DNA of 64,000 nucleotides from assembly GCA_930367215.1 (NCBI GenBank), contig OV884059.1:146814511-146878510 (forward strand), read 5' to 3'. Of this stretch, positions 22,986-34,602 are shown piece by piece (the first letter of the stretch is position 1; every line of letters starts with the position of its first letter). Both the position numbers and the translations under genes were made by a program. The notes beneath the pieces are model-generated. The model worked only from the letters and a program-made list of their open reading frames with translations. It did no database searches and had not been told where the DNA came from. The stretch comes from Pollenia angustigena (Eukaryota; Arthropoda; Insecta; Diptera; Polleniidae).

Positions 22986-23135
22986 TTGTACCTATCGCAC
23001 AGATAACTAGCCAGCCAGATGGATGGACATCGTTAGATCTGTTGAAAAAGTGATTCTGAGTCGATCGGCATACTAAAATTTTATGTTGTAACAAACATCA
23101 GCAAAAACGCAGCACTATTGCGGAGTGGCTATACA
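22986..23135 (+). repeat. 3' fragment of dispersed repeat family 1
   Basis: It shares GCCAGCCAG, GGACATCGTTAG, GTGATTCTGAGT and GATCGGCATAC blocks with the 3' third of 19731-20717, then ends in a diverged GAGTGGCTATACA. Confidence 0.55.
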
Positions 23136-24910
23136 AATTATTTTTTTTCCAAACTCTTTAATACAAATTGATGATACTTAAAAAACTTTTATGAAAATTT
23201 GTAAGTTTAAAAATGAGACGATTATAAGGCACTACACGTTTATGGAACAATGAACGAAGCATAAGGGGAAAAACAGCCTTCAATTTTATTTTATTCTTGT
23301 TAATTATTTAAATCTCATAACATTTAATAAATTCAAGAACTAATAAGGACAATTAAGAATATAGAATTTTTTCTTGTTGATTTCTCAAAACAAAAAAAAA
23401 AAAAAAAAAAAAACAAATCATGACTTGTAATTTATGATAAAATGTTTTTGGTAATTTCATTAATAAAAACAAATTTACTAAATAACTTGATTATTTTTTG
23501 ATGTTTTATTTTAATATATTATAAATTGTTTTTGTTTTCAATGTAAGTTAAGCAAACGAATTCTTCGTATTCCTAATTTTTTATGGATGTTATTATTGTT
23601 CATGAAAATGGTTGTTGTTTTTTTTATAAAAACATTTTTGGAAATATATTTCAGTTATTTTTGAAGTTTGTTTTTGTTGCCTTAATTAAAAACAAGCGCC
23701 ATTCACACACAATAAGAGCCACAAAACCTGGTAAGGTGACGCTTTGTGGCGCCTAGAATTTTAAAGCAAAAATAAAGAAAAAAAATATAAATTAAATACG
23801 AGAAATATTTGTAAGAGTGTATGTATGTACATATGCACATACATACACACATATATATATCAAAAGTAAAATTTAATATCATATGTATCTGTCTGATTTT
23901 GAAAAATATTTAATGTTCTTTACTTTTACCACTATTCAAAATGTTGCGGTTTTTATGCTGCCAGATTGGAGTGCTGGTTTTCGAAATGGGAATAAGAAAA
24001 ATTTTCTTAAGGTGTTATGATACTTGCTATTTTTTGTATTGGATATTTTTAGGATTGACTGAATGAAACAACAAATGCGAGAAAGAACAAGAAATACAAT
24101 TTGATGAAATGTAAACAAAACAAACAATACTGCCCACGTGTTTTCTCCACAAAAAACCGTCATAAAAGCTAAAAATCGCAAAAAAAAGTTAAAAAGCGTT
24201 TCTTTCGATCAAAAACTAAACAAATTGGCAACAGTGCTAACAATTAATCTGGAAATGTCAATTTTTAGTTAAAAAATTTTATATTTTTTTTGACAGTCTT
24301 AGATTATTTATCGATAACACATGTATATTTGTTTGTCTTTTCAAGATTTTTTATGATATAATCATACTCTTTACACTTAGTCAGTTTTCCTATGCAAATA
24401 TATTGGCACTGTTCTCCAATATAGAAAAAATACAAAAAATAGCAAGTATCATAACAGCTTTAGTAATGAAAAAATTTCCTTTGAAGATTATATTTCCAAA
24501 ATTTTACAATTCCATCCTAAGTTTAAACTAGAGCAGTGCGCGTGAGTGGTTTTTGACTCACGAACACATAGGCTTACAAGAAAAGGAAATGTAAATTAAG
24601 TACGGTCAATAAGAATCATTTCTTAAGGTTCACTCACAGTCACGAACAAATTCTTAAAATATTTTTAAATTTTATTGTATTTAATAGATTCTTGAGTAAG
24701 TTTTCATGACTGTGTTAGAAAACATTTGCAATTTCAAAAATTTGAATAACGCTTGAAAATTTTATTTTGCAATTCCGCTCATTCTTTAACGCGTGGTTAA
24801 TATTTTAAGCAAGTTACTTGTGCTAAAAGTTATTTGTGTGGCTAAGCAATTATCGGGAGTAAGAGCTAATTGTGTATTTATCCCAATAAATATTGTATCA
24901 AATCGTTTTT
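23136..24910. other. No gene seen; poly(A) tract and an inverted repeat
   Basis: It contains an A-run at about 23392-23413 and TATG/CATA simple repeats at 23820-23860. An inverted pair of ~30 bp around GATACTTGCTATTTTTTGTA (24022-24046 and 24420-24452) may be the ends of a decayed element. No coding gene is supported. Confidence 0.4.
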
Positions 24911-25302
24911 ATACCCACACAATTGAAGAGGGTATTATGCATTTGTGCTGATGTGTGTAACACCTTAAAATATTGGTTTTAGACCCACCTTAAAGTATAC
25001 CGATCGACTCAGAATCACTTTCTTCACTTGTGCGCAAAGGACAGATCGCAATTTTGGAGATAATTTAATAAAATTAGGCACATAGATTCTTATTGGCACA
25101 AGGATCAAGCCTATTGAATCGTTGTGCCACGAGGGGAGATAGGGGCAATTTCTGCCTCTCAGAAACTATCAAAACGATTTTAATGAAATTAAAACCATAA
25201 ATATATACTACCTATTAATAGTGCAATACACTCTGGAAAATTTGTTTTTAAATACTGTGGTGTAGGGTATCATAGGATCGGGCTTGATACTTTCTTACTT
25301 GT
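24911..25302 (-). repeat. Dispersed repeat family 1, shorter copy
   Basis: On the minus strand it begins ACAAGTAAGAAAGTATCAAG and CCCGATCC, includes ACACCACAGTATTT (the empty site of the MITE at 19783) and ends with GGGTAT-like sequence. It lacks most of the tandem sections of the longer copy. Confidence 0.65.
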
Positions 25303-25519
25303 TTTGCTTATATAAAAGTTTCTCGTGTTAAATTTGTACTTCCCTATGCAAAAAATTTAAAGTTCACATTAGTTAACAAACAAATTAAGCTACACTTTTG
25401 CTGGGATTTAAGTGCTGGTTAACTATCTAATGTGAAGTTTAACATTTTTTGCATCAGGCGGTGAATTTCTTAGCAAATTCCTGAAGATCTTTTGCTTTGA
25501 GGATTTGTAATTTTGTGGG

Positions 25520-26182
25520 CTAAGTTAATTTGTTGGCTTCAGGGAATGGATTGTGGGCGCGACCAATCGGGCCTGGGGGAACCGAACGGACTGTCGGGTA
25601 TAACGGACGCTGTGGCCGGTGTTTAGTAAGTCCGATTCGGTTTTGCTGCTGAGCAGAAGTAGGGTCTGCGTTAGGACCATGATAGGAATGATCACGGGCC
25701 ACTGTATGATAGGCAGGATGGCGGTGAGGATGGGATCCGATTTGTCGGATATGTGCAGGTTGTGCGAGGACCCTGAGGAGTTGGTGACGGTGGAGCACAT
25801 TCTGTGCCACTGTCCCAGGTTGCAGGGCAGCAGGCGGAGGTGGCTGGGCAGTAGATTCCTGGGCGAATTAGGGGATGTCTCGGGTTGCGGACTCGAGAAT
25901 CTGATGGGATTCGTAATGGGGATGGCCTGGCTGCGCGAGAGTAGGCTGGGTGCTGAACGCACGTAGGGCGTATTTGGTTGAGTAGGATTTCTCTCGGGTT
26001 TGGTCCGAAACCTTCTTTTCTATTTATCTTATGCTTTCTCTGTTTATTTCACTAACTTTCTATCTCCCTAGGGCTATCTCTGAATAAGGCATCGCAATGG
26101 ACCATATTGGTCTCTGGGTGAAGGTGTGAAGGAGACTTCACACCGGCCTTTCTACCTACCTACCTACCTACCTACCTACCTA
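25520..26182 (+). pseudogene. GC-rich 3' end of a LINE (R1/LOA/I-like), CTAC tail
   Basis: The frame at 25619-25966 encodes TGHCMIGRMA, then a CRLCEDPEELVTVEHILCHCP zinc-knuckle-like block. This is the typical C-terminal end of R1-, LOA- or I-type non-LTR polyproteins, downstream of reverse transcriptase and RNase H. An in-frame TAA at 25601-25603 and a clean match only to the last ~120 residues show that the copy is 5' truncated and decayed. The 3' UTR continues to about 26150 and ends in at least seven CTAC repeats (26152-26180). GC content is clearly higher than in neighbouring DNA, so it stands out as an insertion. The mirrored minus-strand frames here are shadows. Confidence 0.75.
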
Positions 26183-26500
26183 ATTTGTTGGCTTGAATAA
26201 ATGTCCTGTTCACATGTCGATATTTAGCGTTAAAAAAAAATACATTTTCAATAAAAAATTTGTGTATTTTCTATCTTTTGTATTATTTATTTCTATTATG
26301 ATTAATATTTATTAAAATTTTAATTAATTTTTGCCGCCACAAACAATTTTGTTAATAAAAAACAGAACTCGTTCTAAATCAAAAATGTCATGTGTACTGT
26401 AAATAACACATGATATTGATATTTAACATGTGAAAAAGTGACAATCTACATGACAAATACACATAATGTGATCATAGCTTTAAATTTAAAAATAGAGTTG
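26183..26500. other. No gene seen
   Basis: AT-rich spacer. Confidence 0.35.
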
Positions 26501-26735
26501 ACAAAAAATCACTCAATTGTAGTCGGGACTGTAAGAAAAGATAAACTCACTGTTTATTGTTGTTGTTTTAGTTTTAGCTTTGATATGGTTACAAATAAAA
26601 CTCTTGCTTAAAATTCTTATTCCTGACGATCTGGCCTAGGCAACCAGTGGAATACGCATGTGAATAGTTTATCCCATCGACAGTAAATGTCAGTTTTTCA
26701 ATGGTGTGAAATGGGAATTTAGCACATTTAAACGG
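26501..26735 (-). repeat. Dispersed repeat family 3 copy
   Basis: It is related in inverted orientation to 52457-52803. Shared blocks include AGAGTTGACAAAAAATCA at the border, GTAAGAAAAGAT, and CTGACGATCTGGCCTAGGCA against the CTTAGGCCAGATCATCAGG of the other copy. Confidence 0.6.
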
Positions 26736-26777
26736 AACCTTGTTAAAAATATTTAACTTTTTTATAACATTCACTGA

Positions 26778-26935
26778 AGGATACAGGGTATATATAAGTT
26801 TGACTTGCTGTTAGTAATTTCTACAATATTTGTCTTAGTAGAGTAGGTAAGTTGATGTAACGATGTCCATCTGTCTGCCGGTTCGTCTCTCTGTTGAAAT
26901 GGGGTTTCCGCAGAGGACTTATGATGACTAGGGTA
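26778..26935 (-). repeat. Terminal fragment of dispersed repeat family 2
   Basis: It contains GGTATATATAAGTTTG, AATTTCTACAATATT and TAACGATGTCC blocks, matching the start of 57749-59134. Only this end is present. Confidence 0.6.
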
Positions 26936-27294
26936 TAACATATTCTGTCAGCTCTGCTCCTGTTATTCTATTTTACTTTACCTATGAAATTTTGTGTAGT
27001 GTACGACATAATTTAAAACGAGTATTATTGTTTTCCCTTTAAAATTTTACGTAAACGAATTAATACGCTGTTTTAAACTCATTTTTTATATCGAAAACAA
27101 GATATATTTTCTTTTTTTCCTCAAAAGTAAATTAAAAATAGCTGTGTTTGAAATCATACCAAATGCAGTATAATAACTAGGGATGCGATTTCCTTCAAAT
27201 TCATGTTTTTTGTCGATAGTCTAAGATCGATGTCTACCAATTATCTTTCCGAATCATTAAAATTGAGTAAAAATGGCATCGATTTGTTATTGAT

Positions 27295-28136
27295 GGCGGC
27301 ATGAAATAGCCCCCCAAAATATAACCCCCCAAAAAATAATGAAATAACCACCCAAAGCGTGGGGCCTTATTTCATAGCAATAAAGCCCCAATTTTGAAAA
27401 TAAAATTAGCCCCCAACGAAATGAAATAACGCCCCAAACATAAATGAAATGATTCCCTAATTTTTGGGGGCTTATTTCATATGAAATAAAACCCCAATTT
27501 CTGAAATTAGATAAAGGCCCAATATACATATGTAATACAATTAATTATACAGTTTTGCCTAAAAGAATCACGCGATATATACCAAACACAAGTTTCGCCA
27601 ACTAAGGCTTTTCTGCATAGCAGGCCTTCGGCCGGGCGCAATGACTTTTTCCTCTGTGGTATAACAAACATCGGCTTCGCTAACTAAAGCTTCTCTGCAT
27701 AGCGTTAGGATTTTCTCCTCTATAGTATAAAAATACCGACTCGACCCGGCTACGCAGAGAAGCCTTAGTTAGCGAAGCCGGTGTTTGGTTTACCATAAAG
27801 AAGAAAACCATTGCGCCCGGCTGAAGGCCGGCTAGGCCGGGCAGCTTATTTTATCGAAGCCGGTGTTCTGTATACCAAAGTGGATAAATCCTTGCGCCCA
27901 AAAACGTTTTCATTATAAATTTGAAAATGAAATAATCCCCCAAAAAAAATATTGGGGCTTTATTTCATAATGATTTTTTGGGGATAAATTTCATATGAAA
28001 TAATACCTTAATTAAAAAAATGAAATAACACCCCAAACAAAATGAAAAAAAACCCCAAAAATCGTTTTTGTTGTTCTCTGTACAAACTTTTGAGGGGTTA
28101 TTTCATTATTTTTTTGGGGGGTTATTTCATGCCGCC
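27295..28136. mobile_element. 842-bp foldback with 82-bp-unit core and 9-bp TSD (copy 2)
   Basis: The outer ends GGCGGCATGAAATAGCCCCC and, reversed, GGCGGCATGAAATAACCCCC are flanked by an identical GTTATTGAT (27286-27294 and 28137-28145). The outer arms (27295-27515 and about 27920-28136) are clusters of ATGAAATAACCCCCCAAA motifs. The core (about 27590-27900) has the GCTTCTCTGC / GGCCTTCGGCCGG / ACCGGCTTCGCTAACT units first in one orientation and then inverted, as in 5515-6350. The 9-bp TSD and tandem-repeat arms fit a Mutator/Foldback-like element. There is no coding sequence of its own. Confidence 0.8.
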
Positions 28137-28329
28137 GTTATTGATGCATATTTTTGTGAAAATAAATATTTTTGCATATTTTGGTTTTAAATGCATATTT
28201 TTGCATATTTTAACATTTTTGAGTGATATAATATTTTTTAAATTACCATATTATAAAATAAATTTCTACATAAAAGTCTTAAAAAAATTTCAAGATCAAA
28301 ATTTATTTTTAACCGATGCATGTTTAACC

Positions 28330-29045
28330 TTACATGTTTAAGGCTGCCAATGAGCTTAAAATATTTTATCCAAAACGGTTCACATGTTACTTGCTTGGCA
28401 TATGGGTGGTACTGAGTTGTAGAGGAAATTAGAAACCAATTCAATAGAATTGATTAATTGGTTTCATACATGAAAAATATATTCCAAAAGGCTCCTTTAC
28501 GTGTTGCAATTTTTAATGAAATGTATGCCTCGGCACCTTACCACCGCAGTCAGTATTAACATGGCTAGATGCTGTAGAATACTATTCAAAAAATTTTGAG
28601 CAATTTAAAATGTTATTGAAGAACTTGTTCCTACCGGGGCTTATGCAATTAAAAAGGTAAAAGAAATATTAAATTTAAATAACATTAAAAGTCAATAAGC
28701 ATTTGTATTTTCCAACTTATATTGGTTCAACAATAACAAAATTTAAGGTATATTGTTCACTTAAGACAACTCAAGTCAAATTAACTGATATGCAGAAAGT
28801 AAAATTAACAATGTGGAAGGAAGAATAGCCCGGCCAATTAAAAAAAAAAAAAAAAAAATACAAATGTTTTGCGAAAAAATTAAGGATTTCAAAAAATAAA
28901 ACAAATTTGAACTATTTTTGCTCTGGAATCAAATGTGGGATTTGAATTTGAAAATTAATGTTCTCCAAATGAATTGGCATCCTTCAAGTATGCTCCTATA
29001 ACTTCGGCTGACGTTGGGAGATCATTTTCCACTTACAAAAGTTTT
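28330..29045 (+). pseudogene. Decayed hAT transposase fragments
   Basis: Broken reading frames carry two recognisable pieces. At about 28357-28620 one reads FYPKRFTCYLLGIW and, later, PQSVLTWLDAVEYYSKNFEQFK, which corresponds to the middle of hAT transposases (the HVTCLAH and TRWGTW regions). At about 28976-29045 another reads FKYAPITSADVGRSFSTYKS, the C-terminal dimerisation block. Several stops (for example after CRGN near 28420) and missing segments show it is inactive. The DDE catalytic residues could not be located. Family membership is reasonably clear from the two blocks and from the 8-bp TSD of the enclosing element. Confidence 0.65.
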
Positions 29046-29087
29046 TTGCGGCCGAACGGACAATATAAAAAAGTATTTATTATTTAT

Positions 29088-29861
29088 ATATGGGCATTTC
29101 CCCAGAAAGGTCTACCAGGATGAAAAAATAAAATGTTGATTATCATCGTCTTTTATTGTTTATTATTATAAAAAAGTCTTTGTTCTTATTAAAGAATGGT
29201 TTCATAGCATATCTCAGCTGTTTTACTTGAGCAAATTGGGCTGGAAACTGGAAAATTTTATATTTTTCTGTATTTTCTACTTTTAAAGACATTTTTACTT
29301 ACATACTTATTTTACATGCAAGAAATGTGTTATTTTACACTATTTCTTCATAATCTCTCCATTAAAATCAATTGTAAAAGAAGTATTAAGTATTTTTGTT
29401 AAGGAAATTTTAAGACATTTATGGGAAAATGCGTGGTGATAATAATAAACATATGGAAAAATCGTACGTTAGCGATCCGTACGTTAGCGACCGGTAAATA
29501 AGCCAATTAAACAAAAACTAAGAGAGATATTTTATTTTGTAAATACTGGATGGATACCTCCATTAATACACTTTTAAAATAAATTAATCACTTTTGAATA
29601 TCCCGATCCATTGCGCAGACTTTTACATTTCACTACTGTCAGCCGAAGTTGACTTCTATTTTGCGTACGTTCGTGACCACACGTTTATAAATCTTATTAT
29701 GAAAATCTAAACTAGATGAAATCCATCTTTTGTACTAAACATAGAGCTACCCAAATGCTATCGAATCGCAAAAAAAATGCTAGGAAAAGTTTTGTTTTCT
29801 ATATTATTTGTACATCAAAAGCGTACGAACGTACGTTCGTGACCCCAGGAAATGCCCATAT
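29088..29861. mobile_element. TIR element with GTACGTTCGTGACC motifs
   Basis: The ends ATATGGGCATTTCCCCAGAA and, reversed, ATATGGGCATTTCCTGGGGT share their first 14 bases. Near both ends CGTACGTTAGCGA or CGTACGTTCGTGACC repeats occur. No transposase is seen. It is inserted inside the hAT at 27178-30078. The ends resemble those of 2391-3215. Confidence 0.6.
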
Positions 29862-30086
29862 GCAAACAAAAATTTAAATTAGTTTTTTAAACTAAGTTTT
29901 AATAAATTCAAGACTGACCTTTTTATTTAATTTGATTGTTTTAAAAAAAGCATTTTTAATGAAAATGTTCAAGATTTTAGTGCATATTTTTTATTTTTTT
30001 AAGGCATATTTTGAAGTTTTTAGTGCATATTTTATGCGCATATTTTCGATTTTTTGGTGTATGAAAATCTCATCCCTAATAATAAC

Positions 30087-30782
30087 CCTTAACGAACACA
30101 TTCCTTTTGCAAACATCCTGTACCTGTTACCTGTTGCGTTTTTTTGAAAGGACACCCCCTTTCTACGGACACATTTGAATGGTTTCTTCGGTGTCCGGTG
30201 ATGGGAGATCCCATTGAATTTCTTTAATCTGGCATCTTTAGTAAACTATTGCTGAATAATTAACTTTATACCCAACCATAATTTGTTTTATTGCTTTAAA
30301 CAATATTTCTTTATATCTTTTGAATTGTTACTCCCGAGGCAAAGTGTTTGATGTTTTGCGCCCCCCTTAATCGATTCGCATATGTCATCTGTTTTGGCTA
30401 ATTAAGTGTAGATTCCCTTTCTGGTTAAAGATGCTTTATATAAAAAATAATAAAAAAAAATCTATTAAAAAGCCAGCAAGACATTCAGACAACCAGATAT
30501 AATTTGTATAATTTGTTAAATAATGATTTCGATTAGTTAATGACCACTTTGTTTTTTGATTTTTTTTTTTAATTTCCATTATACAACTTTATTATTCAGT
30601 TTTAATTGATTTCATTTTAATGGTTTGAAATTAAATGATTAAATCAATTTTTTTTTATTTGTGTTTTTAAAACATTATTGAACTGATTTTAAAATATATT
30701 TAGAATAAAAAAGAAAACAAAAAAAAAAAATACATTGAAATAATATAGATTGCTTTTATACAAATTGTGACTTGTTTCTATA
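30087..30782. other. No gene seen
   Basis: AT-rich spacer with several A- and T-runs. Confidence 0.4.
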
Positions 30783-30790
30783 GTGTATAT

Positions 30791-32513
30791 TAGACTGGTC
30801 GCATCTTATATGGGATTTTTTTTTTAATTTAATTGTTTGCGCTGCTTAAAATATGAGGTTTGTCAATCCGACGGTGCCAAGGCGTGCCGGGTGGTGCCCA
30901 AAGTTCCCCATATTATAAAAAAACATCTTTTCTATCAGATCTTTATAATTATACTAGTTGAAAAGCCGAAAATCAAAAATATGGCTTCGTTACGATCTTC
31001 CGCAGAGAAAGTACTTCAAGTGTGCCAAATTTCAGCTTCCTATGTCATCAGATGGCTTCAGAGAGTTGCGGAAAGAATAGGACATACATGCAAACATCCT
31101 GACATACTAAGAAATTATATATTGTATAGATAGATTAACATATGTTCGCGCAACTCAAAAACGCTTTAGCTTATTGAAAAACTAAAAAAACCGAAATTAC
31201 GCAATAAAATTTACTTTAAGAAAGGTAAAACGTTTTTCAAACAAGCTATAAATGATTAAAATCTGTAAACAACTTTTGATTTTATGTATTCACAAAAGAT
31301 GTGGCGGTTTAATAAAATTCTTAAATTAATTACAATTTTTCGTCTTTTGTGAATACATAAAATCAAAAGTTGTTAACAGATTTTTATCATTTATAGCTTG
31401 TTTTGTTTGCAAAGTTGTTTTTTATATGTCTGCATAAAATTAGAAGCATAGCTGCATTTTCAATTTTTTATGAATTTTTAAAACAAAAATTCCGAAATTT
31501 TAATAAAAAAATTATTTTTTTATCCAGAAAAAAAATTATGTTTCTAGAACGACTGCGCATATAAGAAAAACGTTTTACCTATCTTAAAGTAAATTTTATT
31601 GCGGAATTTCGGGTTTTTTTAGTTTTTCAATAAACTAAAGCGTTTTTGAGTAACGCGAACATATGTTGTGCAACATCCTTAATTTTCGAAATAACGGTAT
31701 ATCTTGAAAACCAAAGCCAACATAAAGAAAAAAGTTTTAACTTTCTTAAAGTAAATTTTATTCCGGAATTTCGTTTTTTTTTAGTTTTTCAATAAACTAA
31801 ACCGTTTTTGAGTTACGCGAACACATGTTGTGCAACCTCCTTAATTTTCGAAATAACGGTATATCTTGAAAACCAAAGCCAACATAAAGAAAAAAGTTTT
31901 AACTTTCTTAAAGCAAATTTTATTGCGGAATTTCGGTTTTTTTTAGTTTTTCAATAAGCTAAAGCGTTTTTGAGTTACGCGAACACATGTTGTGCAACCT
32001 CCTTAATTTTCGAAATAACGGTATATCTCGAAAACCAAAGCCAACATAAAGAAAAAAGTTTTAACTTTCTTAAAGCTAATTTTATTGCGGAATTTCGGTT
32101 TTTTTTTTAGTTTTTCAATAAGCTAAAGCGTTTTTGAGTTGCGCGAACATATGTTAATCTATCTATGCAATATATAATTTCTTAGTATGTCAGGATGTTT
32201 GCATGTATGTCCTATTCTTTCCGCAACTTTCTGATGACATAGGAAGCTGAAATTTGGCACACTTGAAGTACTTGAAGTACGGAAGATCGTAACGAAGCCA
32301 TATTTTTGATTTTCGGCTTTTCAACTAGTATAACTATAAAGATCTGATAGAAAATATGTTTTTTTTATAATATGGGGAACTTTGGGCCCCTCCCGGCACG
32401 GCTAGGCACCGTCGGATTGACCTGAAAAATTAGATCATGATTTCTTACACCAAACCTCATATTTTAAGCAGCGCAAACAATTAAATTTAAAAAAAAAAAT
32501 TGCGACCAGTCTA
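30791..32513. mobile_element. 1.7-kb long-arm hAT-like element with 162-bp tandem repeats
   Basis: The ends TAGACTGGTCGCA are perfect inverted repeats and arms of over 300 bp follow (30791 to about 31215, against about 32110-32513). GTGTATAT flanks both sides (30783-30790 and 32514-32521), an 8-bp TSD. The right half contains tandem copies of a 162-164-bp unit; the CGCGAAC anchors are at 31654, 31816, 31978 and 32142. One unit lies inverted in the left arm. A second internal hairpin pairs about 31256-31307 with 31339-31390 (ACAACTTTTGATTTTATGTA). The 98-codon frame at 30837-31133 lies in the arm and lacks domains. Confidence 0.8.
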
Positions 32514-32521
32514 GTGTATAT

Positions 32522-32919
32522 AGACGAGACCATTTTTGGCGCCACTTAAAGGTATTAAAGAAATTAGAGTAGTAGAGCGCAATGATGCCTAGAGCTTAAG
32601 GAGGTAATCGCAAATCGCAAAAGGCTCCTACTTGAATTTTGTATTATAAACGGCAAGCCCTCTGTGGAGATTGAGTGGTTGCAATCGAAACATGTCAGGG
32701 TAACCTGTCGGTAAAAACGCCTGGGTTCGAGCCCAGATTGAGTCAAGATTGAAAAATTATCAGTAAATTTTAATTTATTTTCATGTTGTAAAATTCCTTT
32801 CTTCATAAAAATAATTTAATGAAAATTAAATTTGATGAACTTAAGCCTAATTTAAAATATTAAAAATTTGGATTATAAACCAAATATTTAAAAAATATCT
32901 CTCTTGCTGTAAAATATAT
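32522..32919. other. Spacer with a tRNA-like T-arm
   Basis: No coding gene is supported; the 80-codon minus frame (32564-32806) is uninterpretable. CTGGGTTCGAGCCCAG at about 32720-32735 is a perfect Pol III B-box stem-loop, preceded by a D-loop-like GGGTAACCTGTCGGTA. It may be a SINE head; a complete tRNA does not fold. Confidence 0.35.
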
Positions 32920-33706
32920 ATCTTGCTCAGCGTTGCCAGAAGATTTGGAAGGAAAATCTTAATTTGGCGAATAAAAAATCTTATTTTGAAGAGAAAAATC
33001 TTAAATTTTTTTTTAACAAGTGCAAAAAAGTAAAAATCATTAATATTTTAAAAGAAACTACTTTTGATTATGGAAACTATTCAAATTGAAATGCGTAATT
33101 GCGGTATTTATACAAAATTAGATTGTAGGTTTGAAATTGTATTTTTTAGTTATATTTTCCATAAAAATAGATTTTAAATGCATTTATTTTCTCATAAATA
33201 AGAAGTAAAAAAATCCTAAATAAAGAAGTTTCATCGAATGTAATTAAATTCTGATATTAGAGATGTATAAATTTGGGCAAAAAAAATTTAGTTTTGGAGC
33301 TATGAAGCTCACACATCATATGAAATCTTTAGGGTTCTCAATTTAATATTATATTTTTTGATACCGTTGTTATATCGACGGCATTTTGAGAAAGTTGCAT
33401 TTAAAAAAAGCTCATTGAAAAAATTTGGATTTACCTAAATATATTCCTAATGGAATTTTTATTAAAATAATGTTGGAATACTTTTTAAAAGATATTCTTA
33501 AGCACTTATGTAAAAATTATCATAAACATGGAATGTGGAATTTTCAAACCAAAAGCTTCCTAATCCAAGGATTCTCGGTAACTTTTTACCACTAAGTTCT
33601 CCCCTTGGTCTAGGCAGAACACAATAAGAACAGCTAAAAAACCCAATTAAATAAAAAGTAAATAAATATGTTTTTTATTGAACGTATGCTTATTATGCTA
33701 GATTAT

Positions 33707-34303
33707 CCCTAGAACACACACCCGGGTACAAATGTATCCACTTGCATCTTTGCAGTGCTGTAACTCAGGAATGGCTTATCTTAAGGAATATAGGTTTCCG
33801 ATCTAGAAAACATAGGTAATTTCTAATTGCAATTCGGACCAGTGGTTCAGGAGCTACGAGCTTCCAAAGTCGACACCTACGGGATACGTTTGTGCCACAC
33901 CAGTTTATATCAAAATAAAAGGCAACAAACCATTTTATAGTGTTTTGAAAATATATTATTTTATTTGAAAAATTAATATTATGAATTATTGTTACATACT
34001 GTGCACTCGGTATTGGTGATCCGCTAAATAATGGCGAATGCACAACAACATCAAAAAGCAACCGTTAAAATATCCAAATACTACAAACACTTGTTTATCA
34101 CTTGAATAATATTTGCCTGCATGCACTCTTTTGCTTATATCTTTTGAACCATGTAGAATATTTGCATGAAACAAAAGTAAAACATTTTTAAAATATTTAT
34201 TTACGCTTTAAAAAAAAAATAAAAATTAAATTGGACCATTTAAACATAAGAAAAACCCAAAATAAGCTAGTAGGTACAAACGTATCCCGGGTGTGTGTTC
34301 TCG
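33707..34303 (-). mobile_element. piggyBac-type deletion derivative
   Basis: The ends CCCTAGAACACACACCCGGG and, reversed, AGAACACACACCCGGGATAC are inverted. About 310 bp of the left side match the piggyBac remnant starting at 38256, including the last codons of its transposase (minus strand, CT.CNNNS then stop near 33985-34020) with the final cysteine pair. The rest of the coding region is gone. The left flank is TTAT, a one-base variant of TTAA. Confidence 0.7.
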
Positions 34304-34332
34304 TAGAAAAAGTTGGGTATGCATCGTACGGT

Positions 34333-34602
34333 TATACGAATATAGTGTAAAAAATGTATAGTAATTCATAATATGAGAATGGATGGGCCTATATCGTAAA
34401 ATTTTTTGTCAGTTATTCGCATTTTCGAGGAGAAGGATTTTACGGACGAAAATTTTGGAAAATCCCTCCGGAAAATTGGAAAAATCGAAAATGGATTTTT
34501 TTGTACGAAACGTTGTGTGAAAATATTTGTGTCGTATGATTAGTCTAAAGTTTGTCTGAAGGCTTAAAACTGGGACGAGGCGAAGTTCGCCAGGTCCGTT
34601 AG
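34333..34602 (+). mobile_element. 5'-truncated Helitron with intact 3' hairpin
   Basis: It is related to 13755-14100 plus the extreme 3' end of Helitron B. It carries ATTTTCGAGGAGAAGG and CCGGAAAATTGGAAAAATCG and ends GGCGAAGTTCGCC, AGGTCCG, TTAG, then T. The middle of the longer copy is missing. Confidence 0.7.

Larger units (their letters stand above)
27178..30078 (+). mobile_element. 2.9-kb hAT transposon with perfect 8-bp TSD, two insertions inside
   Basis: The ends TAGGGATGCGATTTCC and, reversed, TAGGGATGAGATTTTC are flanked by identical ATAATAAC (27170-27177 and 30079-30086). Subterminal regions on both sides repeat GCATATTTTTGCATATTTT. The interior holds decayed hAT transposase (28330-29045), a foldback (27295-28136) and a TIR element (29088-29861). 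Confidence 0.85.

Noticed and set aside
25520..25962. Minus-strand open frames of 96 and 145 codons
   Set aside because: They mirror the LINE zinc-knuckle frame on the plus strand; the GC-rich sequence keeps other frames open by chance.
32720..32735. tRNA gene suggested by CTGGGTTCGAGCCCAG
   Set aside because: No acceptor stem or anticodon arm could be paired at the right distance; kept only as a possible SINE head.
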